From assembly GCF_000003605.2 (NCBI RefSeq), contig NW_003149268.1, forward strand, positions 127,178 through 155,635: DNA of 28,458 bases. The letters run 5' to 3'. The position numbers and the translations under genes were made by a program. Below are positions 1 to 10,200 of this stretch, one piece after another (position 1 is the stretch's first letter; each line of letters starts with the position of its first letter). Under the pieces are notes generated by a model. It was not told the origin of the DNA. It searched no databases and saw only the letters and a program-made list of their open reading frames with translations. Origin of the DNA: Saccoglossus kowalevskii (taxonomy: Eukaryota; Hemichordata; Enteropneusta; Harrimaniidae).

Positions 1-100
1 AATATAAAACAACTTAAAAGATTTAGAACAGTATTGATTCTGATGTAGTAAATATGTTTTGAAATCATTACAAAATAAATGTCTGAAAATAGTTGGTTAC

Positions 101-250
101 CTGTAGTAATAGAGGCACGACTTTTAACTTCTCTTCAATGGAGTTGACAGAATACTCAAAATCAGCACCAAACTTATCCATTTTATTTAAATAAGCTATC
201 CGTGGTATTCTGTAATGGTCAGCTTGCCTCCAGACTGTCAGACTCTGGGC
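101..250 (-). CDS. GFM2: GFM2 exon 6 (G4 NKMD)
   Basis: Fifty codons (159-208) in phase 0 at both ends, containing SLTVWRQAD and the G4 specificity motif NKMD. Donor GTAACC at 100-95. The next exon is outside the window. Confidence 0.93.
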
Positions 251-2915
251 CTGAAATAATGAAAAATATGTCATCAAAACATCCTTTGACAACTGAGAGA
301 CGTCCACATGTCAGCAACAGTTTGTGATGGTTGGTCAATATCTACTGAAACCTACATACATGTACATTACCTGGACTCCCTTAGATGCATCAAATACAGC
401 TACAGCACCATCTAATACCCTCAATGAACGCTCCACCTCTACAGTGAAATCAACATGACCTGCACAGAAAAGTGAGATATAACACTGATAAATTACTTTG
501 AATTTTTTTCTCTGAAAATTCAACACGCTAATTGTAAGCATAACTCCAAAGCAAACAAACACCACTGCACTTGTTCATTACTGAGAGTACCAGTAATTAT
601 TAAGACAAAATGGATTAGTCCACAGAAACACATGTTAAAATGGATGAAACTTGAAATACATGCAATGACATACCATAGCCCAAGATCTAATAGACTATTC
701 AAGAGATATGAGATTTGAAAACGATTAGCGCAGAGACAAGAAGACGAAATGGATTATTCAGGAGACCAATGAGATGAAATGAATTATCTCAGAAACAAAA
801 CAGTTGAAAAGGATTATTCCAGAGACAAATGAGATGAAATTAATTAACTTACCTGGAGTATCAACTAAATTAATTCTATTATTATTCCAATGAAATGTAA
901 TAGCAGCAGATGTTATGGTAATACCACGGTTTCTTTCTTGTGCCATATAATCCATGACGGTGTCACCTGAATCTACGTCTAAAATTAAATTAACATTACA
1001 TGTATGTAAAGTATTTAGGAATGTCACACCTATTCACCTAGATTTCTCACCCATCAATGTTGGTCAGTCTGAAAAAATTATTTTGGAAATTTTGATGCTT
1101 TTTTTGTTAAATGCTGAATTCGACAAAAATCATTGCAAAAAAGATTAATTGAATTTAATATTTGAAGAATGAATGATAAACAAAATAAAAAAAATTGCCA
1201 CTTGTTATATGTGCAGTGTGGCATCGTAAACATAATCATTATAAAAAGTCACAACTAATTGTGAAGTGAAAAATGATACCATATTTGTTCTATGAGAAGC
1301 ACATCTTCAATAGAACAGGTTTTTTTTTTAGAGTGGGATGAATGCATACAAACCATGCGAGCGGATGATGCATCTGTGTGCAAGCTTTCAATAGATAAAA
1401 TTACATTACACAGCTATACCTCCAAGATGTCTACTGAAACCAGAGTAGTACAACATTCTTTCCGTCGTTGTAGTCTTGCCAGCATCTATATGTGCCATTA
1501 TGCCAATGTTTCTCGTTTTGTTTGTCTCTATTGGTACATCTGCTACCTTGGGTTTCCCTGCGAAGAACATTCATTAAGAACATGCACTATTTATTTTCTT
1601 TTAAACAGTCAATTGCCACATGTAGTGCATTCGGTTTTAATGCAAATATCTGACATAATTATAGTATCAACTCTCATCACAGTACATTTTTTTGTGTATA
1701 TGTGACCGGAAAACATGATATTTTGAATTCACAACTTCACTAGACAGTATCATAAATGGGTGTTTATACCAGGTCAGTACTGAGGACAGAGAGCCCTCTC
1801 ACCTACCATGCTGTTTCTGCCGTTGACCAGAGTAACAACGCTTGGAAAGCAACCATAGTTTTGGGTTTCTTCTCCAGACAATCACACTTTTAAGAAAGCA
1901 CTAGAATTAACAATCAGACACAAATACGATACAGTAAAAAGTAGCCATGAGTACAGTCCTGTAGGTTGGTCTCCTTCCACTGATCATTTGACCGGCCCCT
2001 CATGATGATGAAAGTCTCTCCTCCATAAATTTGTAGCTGGATGTTGAATCCCCAGTCTATACGACTTCTCAGGACTGTGGGGCCAAATGATCAACGGAAG
2101 GAGACCAACCTACAGAACTGTACTCCGGGCTAAGTAAAAGTCAGAGTTGATTGTATAAGATTAATGGTGAGGTTTGGATTTTTCTACACGTATGACTTAA
2201 TCACTGAAATGAGTGTGAAGACAGCGTTCAATTTGCATTCGATTCGTGTTTGATTCACATACGATTGATATGCCATTGAAATATCCAATTATTTACGCAA
2301 ATGTTGATATATAGCAATTTCTGCTAATTTAACACTATTTTTTTGCAGAAAAATTGAGATCAATTTAGTATTTTCTGTGGTTATAAATATTTTCATAGTG
2401 TTCCTTGACACGACTGCGAATGCGCAGAAGGTCAAAGGGCAATGATTACAAATAAAAACATCATCAAAGATTTTATTTGTTTTTTAAATTGATTGATGAT
2501 AATTTGAGACTATATTTTTTACATATGTAAACATATTTATGCGTTTTACGTCTGTTTCTATGGCTATTTTATACTTGTTTGAGCCTACGTGACTTCCGAT
2601 GTGAACGAGACTGTGGGACTAGTTGTGACCATGATTTTCTTCAAAATAAATAAGTTGATACTTATTTTCCTACACATGTTATATACTCGTATAAATGTTT
2701 GTGTAAATTATGGGTATTTCAATTTGTACGTCAATATTACGCGAATCGTACGTGAATCGGACCGTACGCTGTCCCCACACTCGTCTCACACAAGTGACTG
2801 TGATGTCAAATCCCAGATTGAAATCGCCGTCCTTCTTATTTACACATCAATCACATAAAGTATTAGACACATAATGTATAACTCTTACCCTAGTTGATAT
2901 AACCCGGCACTCCAT
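101..2915 (-). CDS. GFM2: Mitochondrial elongation factor G2 (ribosome-releasing factor 2), 5' part, six exons, partial
   Basis: GTPase that, in the known family, works with the mitochondrial ribosome recycling factor to split ribosomes after termination. Coding exons in transcript order are 2915-2889, 1900-1807, 1557-1420, 978-853, 459-371 and 250-101, giving residues 1-208. All introns are GT-AG and the split codons (Gly41, Asp87, Gly129) close correctly. The first ~50 residues are rich in Arg and Lys, as expected for a mitochondrial presequence. G-domain motifs seen: AHIDAGKT (P-loop, ~62-69), RGITI (G2 area), DTPGH (G3, ~127-131) and NKMD (G4, ~180-183). The string [17 protein letters not shown] and the run around WRQAD fit GFM2 better than GFM1. 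The start is chosen because ATG 2915-2913 has A at -3 and G at +4, follows an in-frame TAG at 2924-2922, and feeds a good donor. The rest of the GTPase and the C-terminal domains lie left of position 1. Confidence 0.9.
371..459 (-). CDS. GFM2: GFM2 exon 5
   Basis: Completes the split Gly of DTPGH and encodes [19 protein letters not shown] and on to residue 158. It ends in phase 0 at a GTAATG donor. Highly conserved core of the G domain. Confidence 0.93.
742..846. repeat. 30-bp minisatellite, about 3.5 units, in GFM2 intron
   Basis: Diverged units begin at 742, 772, 802 and (partial) 832. Each has the pattern AG-A-GAAAtGgATTATtC-gGAGACaAATG. The array ends six bases from the splice donor of GFM2 exon 4. 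Confidence 0.7.
853..978 (-). CDS. GFM2: GFM2 exon 4 (switch I and G3)
   Basis: Encodes residues 88-128, with [18 protein letters not shown] (effector region) and the INLVDTP half of the G3 motif. The donor GTAAGT at 852-847 abuts a 30-bp minisatellite. Confidence 0.93.
1420..1557 (-). CDS. GFM2: GFM2 exon 3 (P-loop)
   Basis: Encodes residues 42-86 with [20 protein letters not shown], the G1 nucleotide-binding loop of translational GTPases. It ends at a GTATAG donor after the first base of the codon for Asp87. Confidence 0.93.
1807..1900 (-). CDS. GFM2: GFM2 exon 2 (mitochondrial presequence)
   Basis: Acceptor TAG at 1903-1901, donor GTAGGT from 1806. It encodes residues 10-40 plus the first base of Gly41. 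The peptide is basic ([13 protein letters not shown]), as in a mitochondrial import signal, and has no conserved domain. Reading frame and phase match exon 3. Confidence 0.75.
1942..2132. mobile_element. MITE-like element with ~45-55 bp terminal inverted repeats in GFM2 intron 1
   Basis: The left arm (about 1942-1999) and right arm (about 2078-2132) are inverted copies. Both contain TGTAGGTTGGTCTCCTTCC and GATCATTTG, and the ends read TAGCC and GGCTA. A near-identical flank (AGTAAAAAG at 1933, AGTAAAAG at 2133) may be an imperfect ~8-bp target-site duplication. There is no coding capacity, so it is a non-autonomous DNA transposon. Superfamily is not assigned; an ~8-bp duplication would suggest hAT. 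Confidence 0.7.
2889..2915 (-). CDS. GFM2: GFM2 coding exon 1 (start codon)
   Basis: Nine codons, MECRVISTR, ending in phase 0 at a GTAAGA donor (2888-2883). It is the least certain exon because it is short. It is supported by the start context, the upstream in-frame stop and correct phase with the next exon. Confidence 0.65.
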
Positions 2916-3003
2916 TTTCAACTATACTGCACAATACGATATGATGTGTCGTCATTCGCATGGAAGAAATCGCTACAAATCTTCAATGATGATCAAAAAC
3001 ATG

Positions 3004-3027
3004 TCACACTATGGAGGCGGCCATCTT
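3004..3027 (-). promoter_or_regulatory. YY1-like motif / short upstream ORF at GFM2 5' end
   Basis: The minus strand reads AAGATGGCCGCC at 3027-3016, about 100 bp upstream of the GFM2 start codon. It resembles the YY1 initiator-type element (AAGATGGCGGC) common near start sites of nuclear genes for mitochondrial and ribosomal proteins. The ATG inside it opens a six-codon ORF ending in TGA at 3006-3004. Promoter and uORF roles are both inference. Confidence 0.35.
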
Positions 3028-3384
3028 TGAATTATCGTTTGTTGATTGATTCGTTTCTCGAGTGATAATTATTACAGTACGAGTAATAGTAATATTTATT
3101 GCATCTTTAGAATTCCAGTTCTTCTTTCAATACAGTAGCAATAAACGTATACCAAAGTATAATAATAATGAAATAATAAAGAGAAAATATTATAATGTTA
3201 AGTTTCAAAGTACAATGTAATGTGTTAAAATATGATATTTTTTTAAAGACAAACAATAAAATTTAAAACTATCAACTATCTATTCATTCTTGAAAGGCTT
3301 TGTAAATAAACTATGAAACATTCTTAATAATTTCACAAAGCCACGGGGGTTTATTCAGCTTATTCAATACAAGTATATCTACTA

Positions 3385-3510
<126 letters not shown>

Positions 3511-4160
3511 GAATTTGGTCATGTACGGTTGGCACGCTTTTGACTATTCAACTCTGTAACTGCAATGAATGCACGAGCATGAGGTTATGTTCATGCATAA
3601 CATGTCCATAGTATATGAAACTTGAATTTCGATTATAGATCAAATGTTATGGTCGGCGGAGCGTAGTCTCGGGTCACACAGATAACAAAGGGCGGGTCAG
3701 ATCTCAGGCTACTATGTACATATAGCGGTCTGACATTGGATCACAGAAAGAAATAGAATACTAGTAACTCAAACCTGGAGCACCGGTCCTGGCACCGGTT
3801 ACACATTTGCGGCATACGTAGGTGTTTTTTGTGTAGAACGAGCTAATACAATGAACCATCATGAGAATACCCTGCCCCTGTATTTACACATACTATCCCC
3901 TGCCACAAGTGGTTTCGTCCGTTGTCACAGATATATGTGCATCTACGAGCTCCATGCTTAGTGTAAATATTAATCGGGGTTCGTTTCGATACATGTATGC
4001 TGGCACGTGCCAGTCGGCACTCACGTTGGGCGTGTCGGTCAACCCATGGGTGATGTCAACGAGGTATGCTCTATCGTTGAAGAATTTTGCATCTATACGC
4101 ATCGATCAGCCCAAGCTACATTAGTGTGTTGTTCTGACTTGCTGGACTGTGATTAGCACA

Positions 4161-5096
4161 ATGGATTCCCTGATCTGGATCAAAGTGGTGGTGCTTGTAG
4201 GGCTACTACTCGTTGTCATGGTATTTGGCCTTCTTCCTTTGAAACTAGCAACCATATTGAAGACCAAGAGATTGGGCTCCGCAAGAATACTTCGGCTTCT
4301 GAGTTGCTTCGCCGGTGGGGTTTTTCTGGCGACTTGCCTATTGGACCTGCTACCAGAGGTGACGTCGCAGTTTGATGCTGTCTTCGAGCGAATGAACGTA
4401 CAGATGAACTTCCCTATTACTGGGCTAGTGGTCACAATTGGGTTTCTTTTGATCCTCGCAGTAGAAGAAGTTGTCCTCGGTTGCAAAGAGTCACAATTGA
4501 TATCTGCGAACGAAAACGTATATACACTGGGAATTACCGTGGATGATAGCCGTGGCGATTCTGATGACACCGATTCTCTTAGGGAGACGAAGTTTGTCCC
4601 CGAGGACACAGATTTTCTAGTGGCACCGACCTATAATTTTTCTAACAGTTTGCGTTCCATGGCTTTACTTGTCGCATTGTCTTTGCATTCTTTATTCGAA
4701 GGCTTGGCTATTGGATTACGAAATGAAAGTTCCGGTGTTTTAAGACTATTTACAGCGGTGGCAATTCACAAAAGTATTTTAGCTTTCAGCCTAGGTTTAA
4801 AACTAGTCCAAAGTAATTTGAGTCTACGAACGGTGGTGTTATCATGTTTATTCTTCGCCGTGACCTCCCCGTTGGGTGTGAGCTTAGGAATTCTGTGTCA
4901 GTCCATGGCTTCGGAACTGACCAGTGCCGTTATAACCGCCACATTACAGGCCATTGCGACAGGGACATTGTTTTATATAACGTTTCTCGAGGTGCTAGCG
5001 AATGAGATCAACTCAAATGGGGACCGATTCTGGAAAGTGGTCGCAGTCATTGTGGGCGTTGTTTGTATGACTGGTTTGGTGATGTTTGGTGATTGA
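4161..5096 (+). CDS. ZIP-family zinc transporter (SLC39A1/2/3 subfamily), single exon, 311 aa
   Basis: ZIP proteins carry Zn2+ and related metals into the cytosol across the plasma or organelle membranes. Hydrophobic segments lie at about 5-25, 42-66, 86-107, 166-186, 193-216, 223-246, 255-280 and 290-309, which fits the eight-helix ZIP fold. Family motifs seen: FAGGVFLATCLLDLLPE (~50-66, helix 2), GFLLILAVEEVVLGCKE (helix 3), the helix-4 metal site SLHSLFEGLAIGL (His176, Glu180), the helix-5 pair HK (203-204), and GTLFYITFLEVLANE (~268-282). Length is close to the ~320 residues usual for ZIP1. The loop between helices 3 and 4 (about 109-163) contains no histidine but an Asp-rich stretch, DDSRGDSDDTDS, where relatives often have a His-rich cluster. 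ATG 4161 has A at -3 and G at +4; the in-frame GTG at 4149 is not a plausible start. There is no intron in the coding region. Confidence 0.93.
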   Translation: MDSLIWIKVVVLVGLLLVVMVFGLLPLKLATILKTKRLGSARILRLLSCFAGGVFLATCLLDLLPEVTSQFDAVFERMNVQMNFPITGLVVTIGFLLILAVEEVVLGCKESQLISANENVYTLGITVDDSRGDSDDTDSLRETKFVPEDTDFLVAPTYNFSNSLRSMALLVALSLHSLFEGLAIGLRNESSGVLRLFTAVAIHKSILAFSLGLKLVQSNLSLRTVVLSCLFFAVTSPLGVSLGILCQSMASELTSAVITATLQAIATGTLFYITFLEVLANEINSNGDRFWKVVAVIVGVVCMTGLVMFGD

Positions 5097-6255
5097 AGTA
5101 CGAGCACGAGGGAGTCACGATGATACTTTGTCAAACCGATGTTGACTGGCACGGTTAGTGAACTCCCCCAAGCATTTATCTCAAGGGTGACGATATTTGT
5201 GCGCCCAACACGGTTAATCGCTTCGTTCGGAACGTACTCTTCAAGTCTACAGGGAACCATTTTCTCTGGTAAGACAATGGTTACGACCTAATGATTTTAA
5301 CAACGCCAAGATGTCCTCAGCGCAGTGAACTATGACCACATCACATTAACTGAATATCGAATAATTAATTCGTTTACAGAGGGAACGACCTTTAGACATC
5401 CACGCTTCACCGTGCTCGGTGATGGTATGCCCGCTAATGTATGTGCGGTTAATTGACAGTGAGAGCAATAAACGAATATAGTTTGTATACGTAAACGATG
5501 CTTATAATTTATATAATTACTTAAGATTTCGATGTACTGCCAAACATTCCAAATTGACAAGGAATTATGATACAAACGAATATGAAACTTATGAAAATGC
5601 ATGCATTTTAAAATAAATATGATTAAATTATTTAATAACAAGTGTTGTTGTGTGTCTTGTTGCCTCCATCCGTATTTTTACTTGGACATCATGATAGCCA
5701 CGCCGTTCTTCGTATTCCAAGCTTTTTTCACCTAGCTATAACCAACTACGGAATTACGATTTTTCTATTATGTTGGTTACACATGTACTTGTTTAATGAT
5801 TTCAGGTGGCGAGTAGACGAGGTTTGAAAAAAAAGAATATGCTGTACGTATCTCTATGGAAACATCTGTTTTAATGTTATCACATTGAGTCAGTACACGT
5901 CTCAAAATTGAAGCCATCACGAAAAATAATAACGCGTAATATTTTTACAGTATATTCCCAAATAGTGTCTGGATTAACTAATTAGCTATTCACTTTATAT
6001 TGTGGTAATTTCATGCTAATTAAACAGATTAATGTGAAGGAAATTAATCGTATAACTACTGCATAATGGCACTACTTATACTTGCATTCCTTTAAATTTA
6101 TTTCTGCGAACGAATCGTTTGGATTTAAATGAAGCACGAGGATCCTACTGAATACATGTTTTAGAGATATGTATAAATCATGTTAATTTATATTTATAAA
6201 AAGAAAAACATACACTAGTAAGCTTTAATTTCGTATACCCACGCCATCGAAATAA
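5097..6255. other. ZIP 3' flank, no gene recognised
   Basis: The first ~400 bp are probably the ZIP 3' UTR. Beyond that is AT-rich sequence with only short open frames (5330-5641 minus, 5642-5827 plus) that lack splice-site or domain support. The start of the tRNA-like repeat copy at 6256 ends this stretch. Confidence 0.6.
5467..5472 (+). terminator. Candidate polyadenylation signal AATAAA for the ZIP gene
   Basis: First AATAAA downstream of the ZIP stop, giving a 3' UTR of about 390 nt. A second lies at 5612-5617. Position-based inference only. Confidence 0.4.
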
Positions 6256-6342
6256 CTCGGTCACGCTGCCCGTAATTTCTTTGCCAGAACGAGGCAATTA
6301 CATTGAAACACCAGCACTTCATATTTGTTTAGTTTTTTACTG
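6256..6342 (-). repeat. Dispersed repeat copy 1, tRNA-like
   Basis: About 90 bp clearly homologous to 6854-6945. On plus both share CTCGG(T/C)CAC-CT-CCCGTAATT, then AACGAGG-AATTACATTGAAACA and CATATTTGTTT. The minus strand carries a degraded Pol III box A (GTGACCGAG). Probably a decayed SINE fragment. Confidence 0.6.
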
Positions 6343-6814
6343 AGAGTATTCAAGTGATGTTTGTGATGTAACATTACATTAGCGAAAGTTGACAATGACG
6401 GTCGAATATTTCATCTGAATATATTCAGTAAAATAAGTTAATATCATTAAGGAGAAACTGAATCATACATTTATTACTGGCAGGTAAATATTTTGTGATG
6501 TTTATGAGACAAAAACAAGTGTATGGACAATTTTCGAAACAATAGAACTGATTTGCAATTACATCACATAAATAATTCAATTGTTAGCAAACATTAGTTC
6601 ACACATCTACGACAAATGTAAATTGCATGAAATTAATGGCAAAAATAAAAATACAATTTTTCTGAGAATTTCTGACGTTGTAGTTACTCAATAGAATGAT
6701 GTGTTCCATATTGTTTAATTTCACCATCTGATCAGGTGATATTCATTCAGCAGCTACTTTGTCGGATTTCAAAGTTAGAATGAAACATGTGCATAGCGGT
6801 AAACAACGCGCAAT

Positions 6815-6945
6815 ATACGTCATTCGAACCGAAATAAGTGGTGCCTTAGACCGCTCGGCCACACTACCCGTAATTACTATGCGAGAACGAGGAAATTACA
6901 TTGAAACAGATTTAACATATTCATATTTGTTTTAGTTATTTACTA
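6815..6945 (-). repeat. Dispersed repeat copy 2 with tRNA-Leu/Ser-like head (SINE candidate)
   Basis: On minus the segment reads GTGTGGCCGAGCGGTCTAAG, which matches the D-arm/box A of tRNA-Leu or tRNA-Ser. It is followed by box-B-like GGTTCGAAT at 6830-6822. Box A to box B spacing is too short for a functional tRNA, so it is a tRNA-derived relic. The 6854-6945 part repeats 6256-6342. Confidence 0.6.
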
Positions 6946-7039
6946 AGTTGAAACCTTTATGCACTGTCCTTCTAAGGGACCGTGCTTTATGTAATACATT
7001 TTTAAACTTCCTCTGTATTGGATACTCCATCGGATGGAT

Positions 7040-7235
7040 AGACTAGGTGTGAACGTTATTCCTCTTCCATTGTGTTATCAATAGAGTTAGCTACCCACCG
7101 CGCCATACTTGATGACAATTTGCCTGTATATCACTATATGCGACGCAGACGAGGACATTGTTGTTCGTAGATTCGCCTCCAAATTCAAAGGTTATCGACG
7201 CTGTGAACGCCGTCGCTTATATCCACTGCGTCACC
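7040..7235 (-). repeat. Two adjacent tRNA-like Pol III modules (possible SINE heads)
   Basis: On minus, TGACGCAGTGG (7233-7223) followed by GGCGAATC (7177-7170), and TGGCGCGGTGGG (7105-7094) followed by GTTCACACC (7054-7046), each resemble box A plus box B at near-tRNA spacing. No complete cloverleaf is evident. Weak and based on consensus matching by eye. Confidence 0.3.
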
Positions 7236-10200
7236 TAAACTCTTCGTTGCTGGAGGGCACGGTTTATGGGGACGGTCAATGGTAAATTCAGTTTAATTAG
7301 TAATTGGAACCAAATCGGACACTGTTTTGAAATACACTGTAATGTAATGACAGTTCACCACCATATGTATGGCATAATATCAGTAAACGTTACACGCGGA
7401 GAAAAATCTCTAAAATTAAAACAATATTTTTTTACCATCTGCGACATGACAGTATGTTTTTGCTAACCCGGAAAGGTTGGTTTGTAGTCGCTTCGTTTGT
7501 AAAATATAAACGTCATCATCTGATTAAAAATTGCCTTGTGTATGGCAAGTACAAATCAAAACAGTACCGACGCTCAACAGACTGCACTGAGTAAATAGTC
7601 GGCTCCAGAAATAGAACAAATAACGCCCCTGATACAAAGCGAATACTCTAACCAATGCACATTTACCCGTACGGGTATTTCCTCTATAAATCCGCGGTCA
7701 TCGCACGTTACAATTTCCAATATATTATTTCTTATATTAAAACGGTATATTCATGATAGTGGTCGTGGTAGATTTAACTGTACTCTCGCGAGACTTACAT
7801 ACACAACAGCTGAGTTTCTCATACAGGTAAAGAAGTAAGGACTGCAACCACCGAGAAGAGATCCAGATCACCGAGTACTGTAGGGCATTTTACCCCGAAA
7901 TGGAAATTACCTCTGAGGCAGGGGATATTTTTTCTTATCGGTATTAATTGAAGTGCTTTACTGGTATTTTTCACAATCTCCCAAACATTTACCAGGTGTT
8001 TTAAAGTTTTGAACTTTCAAGGTTAAAATATTCACTTTTACTCTAATTTTCCCTGTGTGAAAAAAAATGAAGGTGATTTTCTTTGATGACCAAAGTGATA
8101 GGGCCGCATAAATTGCGTATCCTTGGGTTACAAAAAAAAATCCCCCCGTAGACCACGATCATACAGAAATTGACGTTGTGTAGGATCTTTTCATATGAAA
8201 ATTTCATCATGCAAGTAACGTCGATCCTTGTCAAAAACATCTGGGAAAAAAGATCATCTCTCATATTAGCGGCGTGGCAATACGTACACTGTAGATCAGT
8301 GGGTGTAATTACATTCCCAAATGCTCACGGTCAATAACATGTAGGGGTTATTATTCAAACGAATGCGAAGTGTGTGTGCAGTATTCTCAATCGAAATTTA
8401 ATGTTGTCAATATTGCATTAGTACACACGCCAATGAAAAAAATACCAAATGTAAATATTTGAACCCACTTCCTGTGCTGTGTGAAGTAGCATCCAATTAT
8501 TTGCGTTATCCATATCATACGGTCTGATGACACATCACGTGAGCATCCTCACAGTCACAATACGGTGCTTTGTGTCTATTCCGTTTTATGTCTGGTCTGC
8601 GCTCTTTGGGTGCAACATCCGTACACAGATCGGAAATTAACGGCCGTTGTCGTGGGGTTGAGGGAGAACCCATTCAGTCCCTTCGTTATGGCATGAGTTC
8701 TCTCAGTCGGGGTATACAATATTGTGGTGTTTACAAAAAGGGTTCGTAACTCTAAATCAATTCAATGTACCATCTGCGATAGTAAAGATATGTAGCAAGA
8801 AAAGCTTTAAACAGATTTGGCTCATCGCTAATGGTGTCAGTAGCATATGTTAATAGTAAGGGTGGTGGTCGTCTCTGCAAGTTGTGTTTGATATGGATCT
8901 TACGTGACGTACACCACGCGTGCATTACGCATTGTTTGTTTACATAAAATTCGAAGACGCGTTGCTTAAGGACTGTCGCGCTTTACTAGTAATTGTCTAC
9001 TATCAATTATGGTAATCCATAATATTCACTATTATTCGCCGAAACAGACGCTGAAACGCTGCTAGTGGTTTCTGTTAATTCCTCTCTCGAAATATGTCTA
9101 AAAACTGTATCTCAAATCCCTGCCCGGCGGCAATGCTTAGTTGCAACCAGTCCCGGCGTTCTGTGGTGCAACCATATGGATTAATTTCAGCATTCGTTAT
9201 AAATGCGACGAATCGCTTATGTGACGTAATTGGATACAAATGTATGTACATGGCTGCAGTGGACATTGACATATGGCTGGACCATTTACAAACCTAGGGA
9301 TTCATTGGGTTGAAAGATAACACAGTTGACTATGTTTAATCACACTGTGTGTTGGCTTTATAATGTCGACACAATAGCGTTTGTTCACAGTGAACATATG
9401 TGTGTTTCGTAATCGTGGCTGTCACAATGGTCCCACTCTTCCACCTCAAGTGTAAGCGTAGTAAAAAGTTCATATTATGTTTGACAATATTTAGTTCAAA
9501 TGTTGGACCCTTTTTCAGCAATCTGAGAAAGTGTGTTCTCTACTTTTTTGAAAATACAACAGGCACTTTCGATGTATCTGAAGAACGTTATTTGCATGTT
9601 AATGTCAATTTTATTTGCGTTTTTCTTAACGCTTTGTGCATATTCTGCGCACGCCGCATCGCCCTGGGCAAAATCTATCGGTATTGGTCGGTTTTCATAT
9701 CGAGTTCACAGCTTATGTTGCGTCATTAAATTAATCAATTTTTACAAAAATACTTGATACGGGAACCACCCTCTCCCGCTTCTATGATTGCTGATATATA
9801 TATATATATGCTAGATTATATAATAATGCTAAGGCCGAAAAAAGGTGATACAGGCTTCAACCATATCATTTGTGAGACTTGTATGAACTGCTCTGCGCCC
9901 TATCGCCTACTATCAGCGGTGTCCTCCAGAGTAACAGCGTTTCTCTACAAGACTTCTGTATTTCTTCGTCGTTGTGTTGCAGTAGCCACTGACTGTCATC
10001 AATTTCCACATCCTGAACTGTGAGTTATCGCCAATGCACACTTCTCTAGTAGGCAATCCCATATTGTAAGAGTGAGTTTATTCATTGTATTTTTCTGTGT
10101 TTTGTTTCGTGTAATTATTTTAAGAGGTATTAAAGCCAGGAGATTTAACTTGACATTTTGGCGTATGTGTATTTCATTTCCAGTATATTGTCTTGTCTAC

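Noticed and set aside
1292-1705. Plus-strand open frame of 137 codons
   Set aside because: It is antisense to GFM2 exon 3, whose minus-strand translation gives the P-loop; the plus translation has no recognisable motif.
4149-4160. Upstream GTG as start of the ZIP gene
   Set aside because: The ATG at 4161 has a strong context and GTG initiation is unlikely in an animal nuclear gene.
4121-4609. Minus-strand open frame of 162 codons
   Set aside because: Antisense to the ZIP coding region and without domain features.
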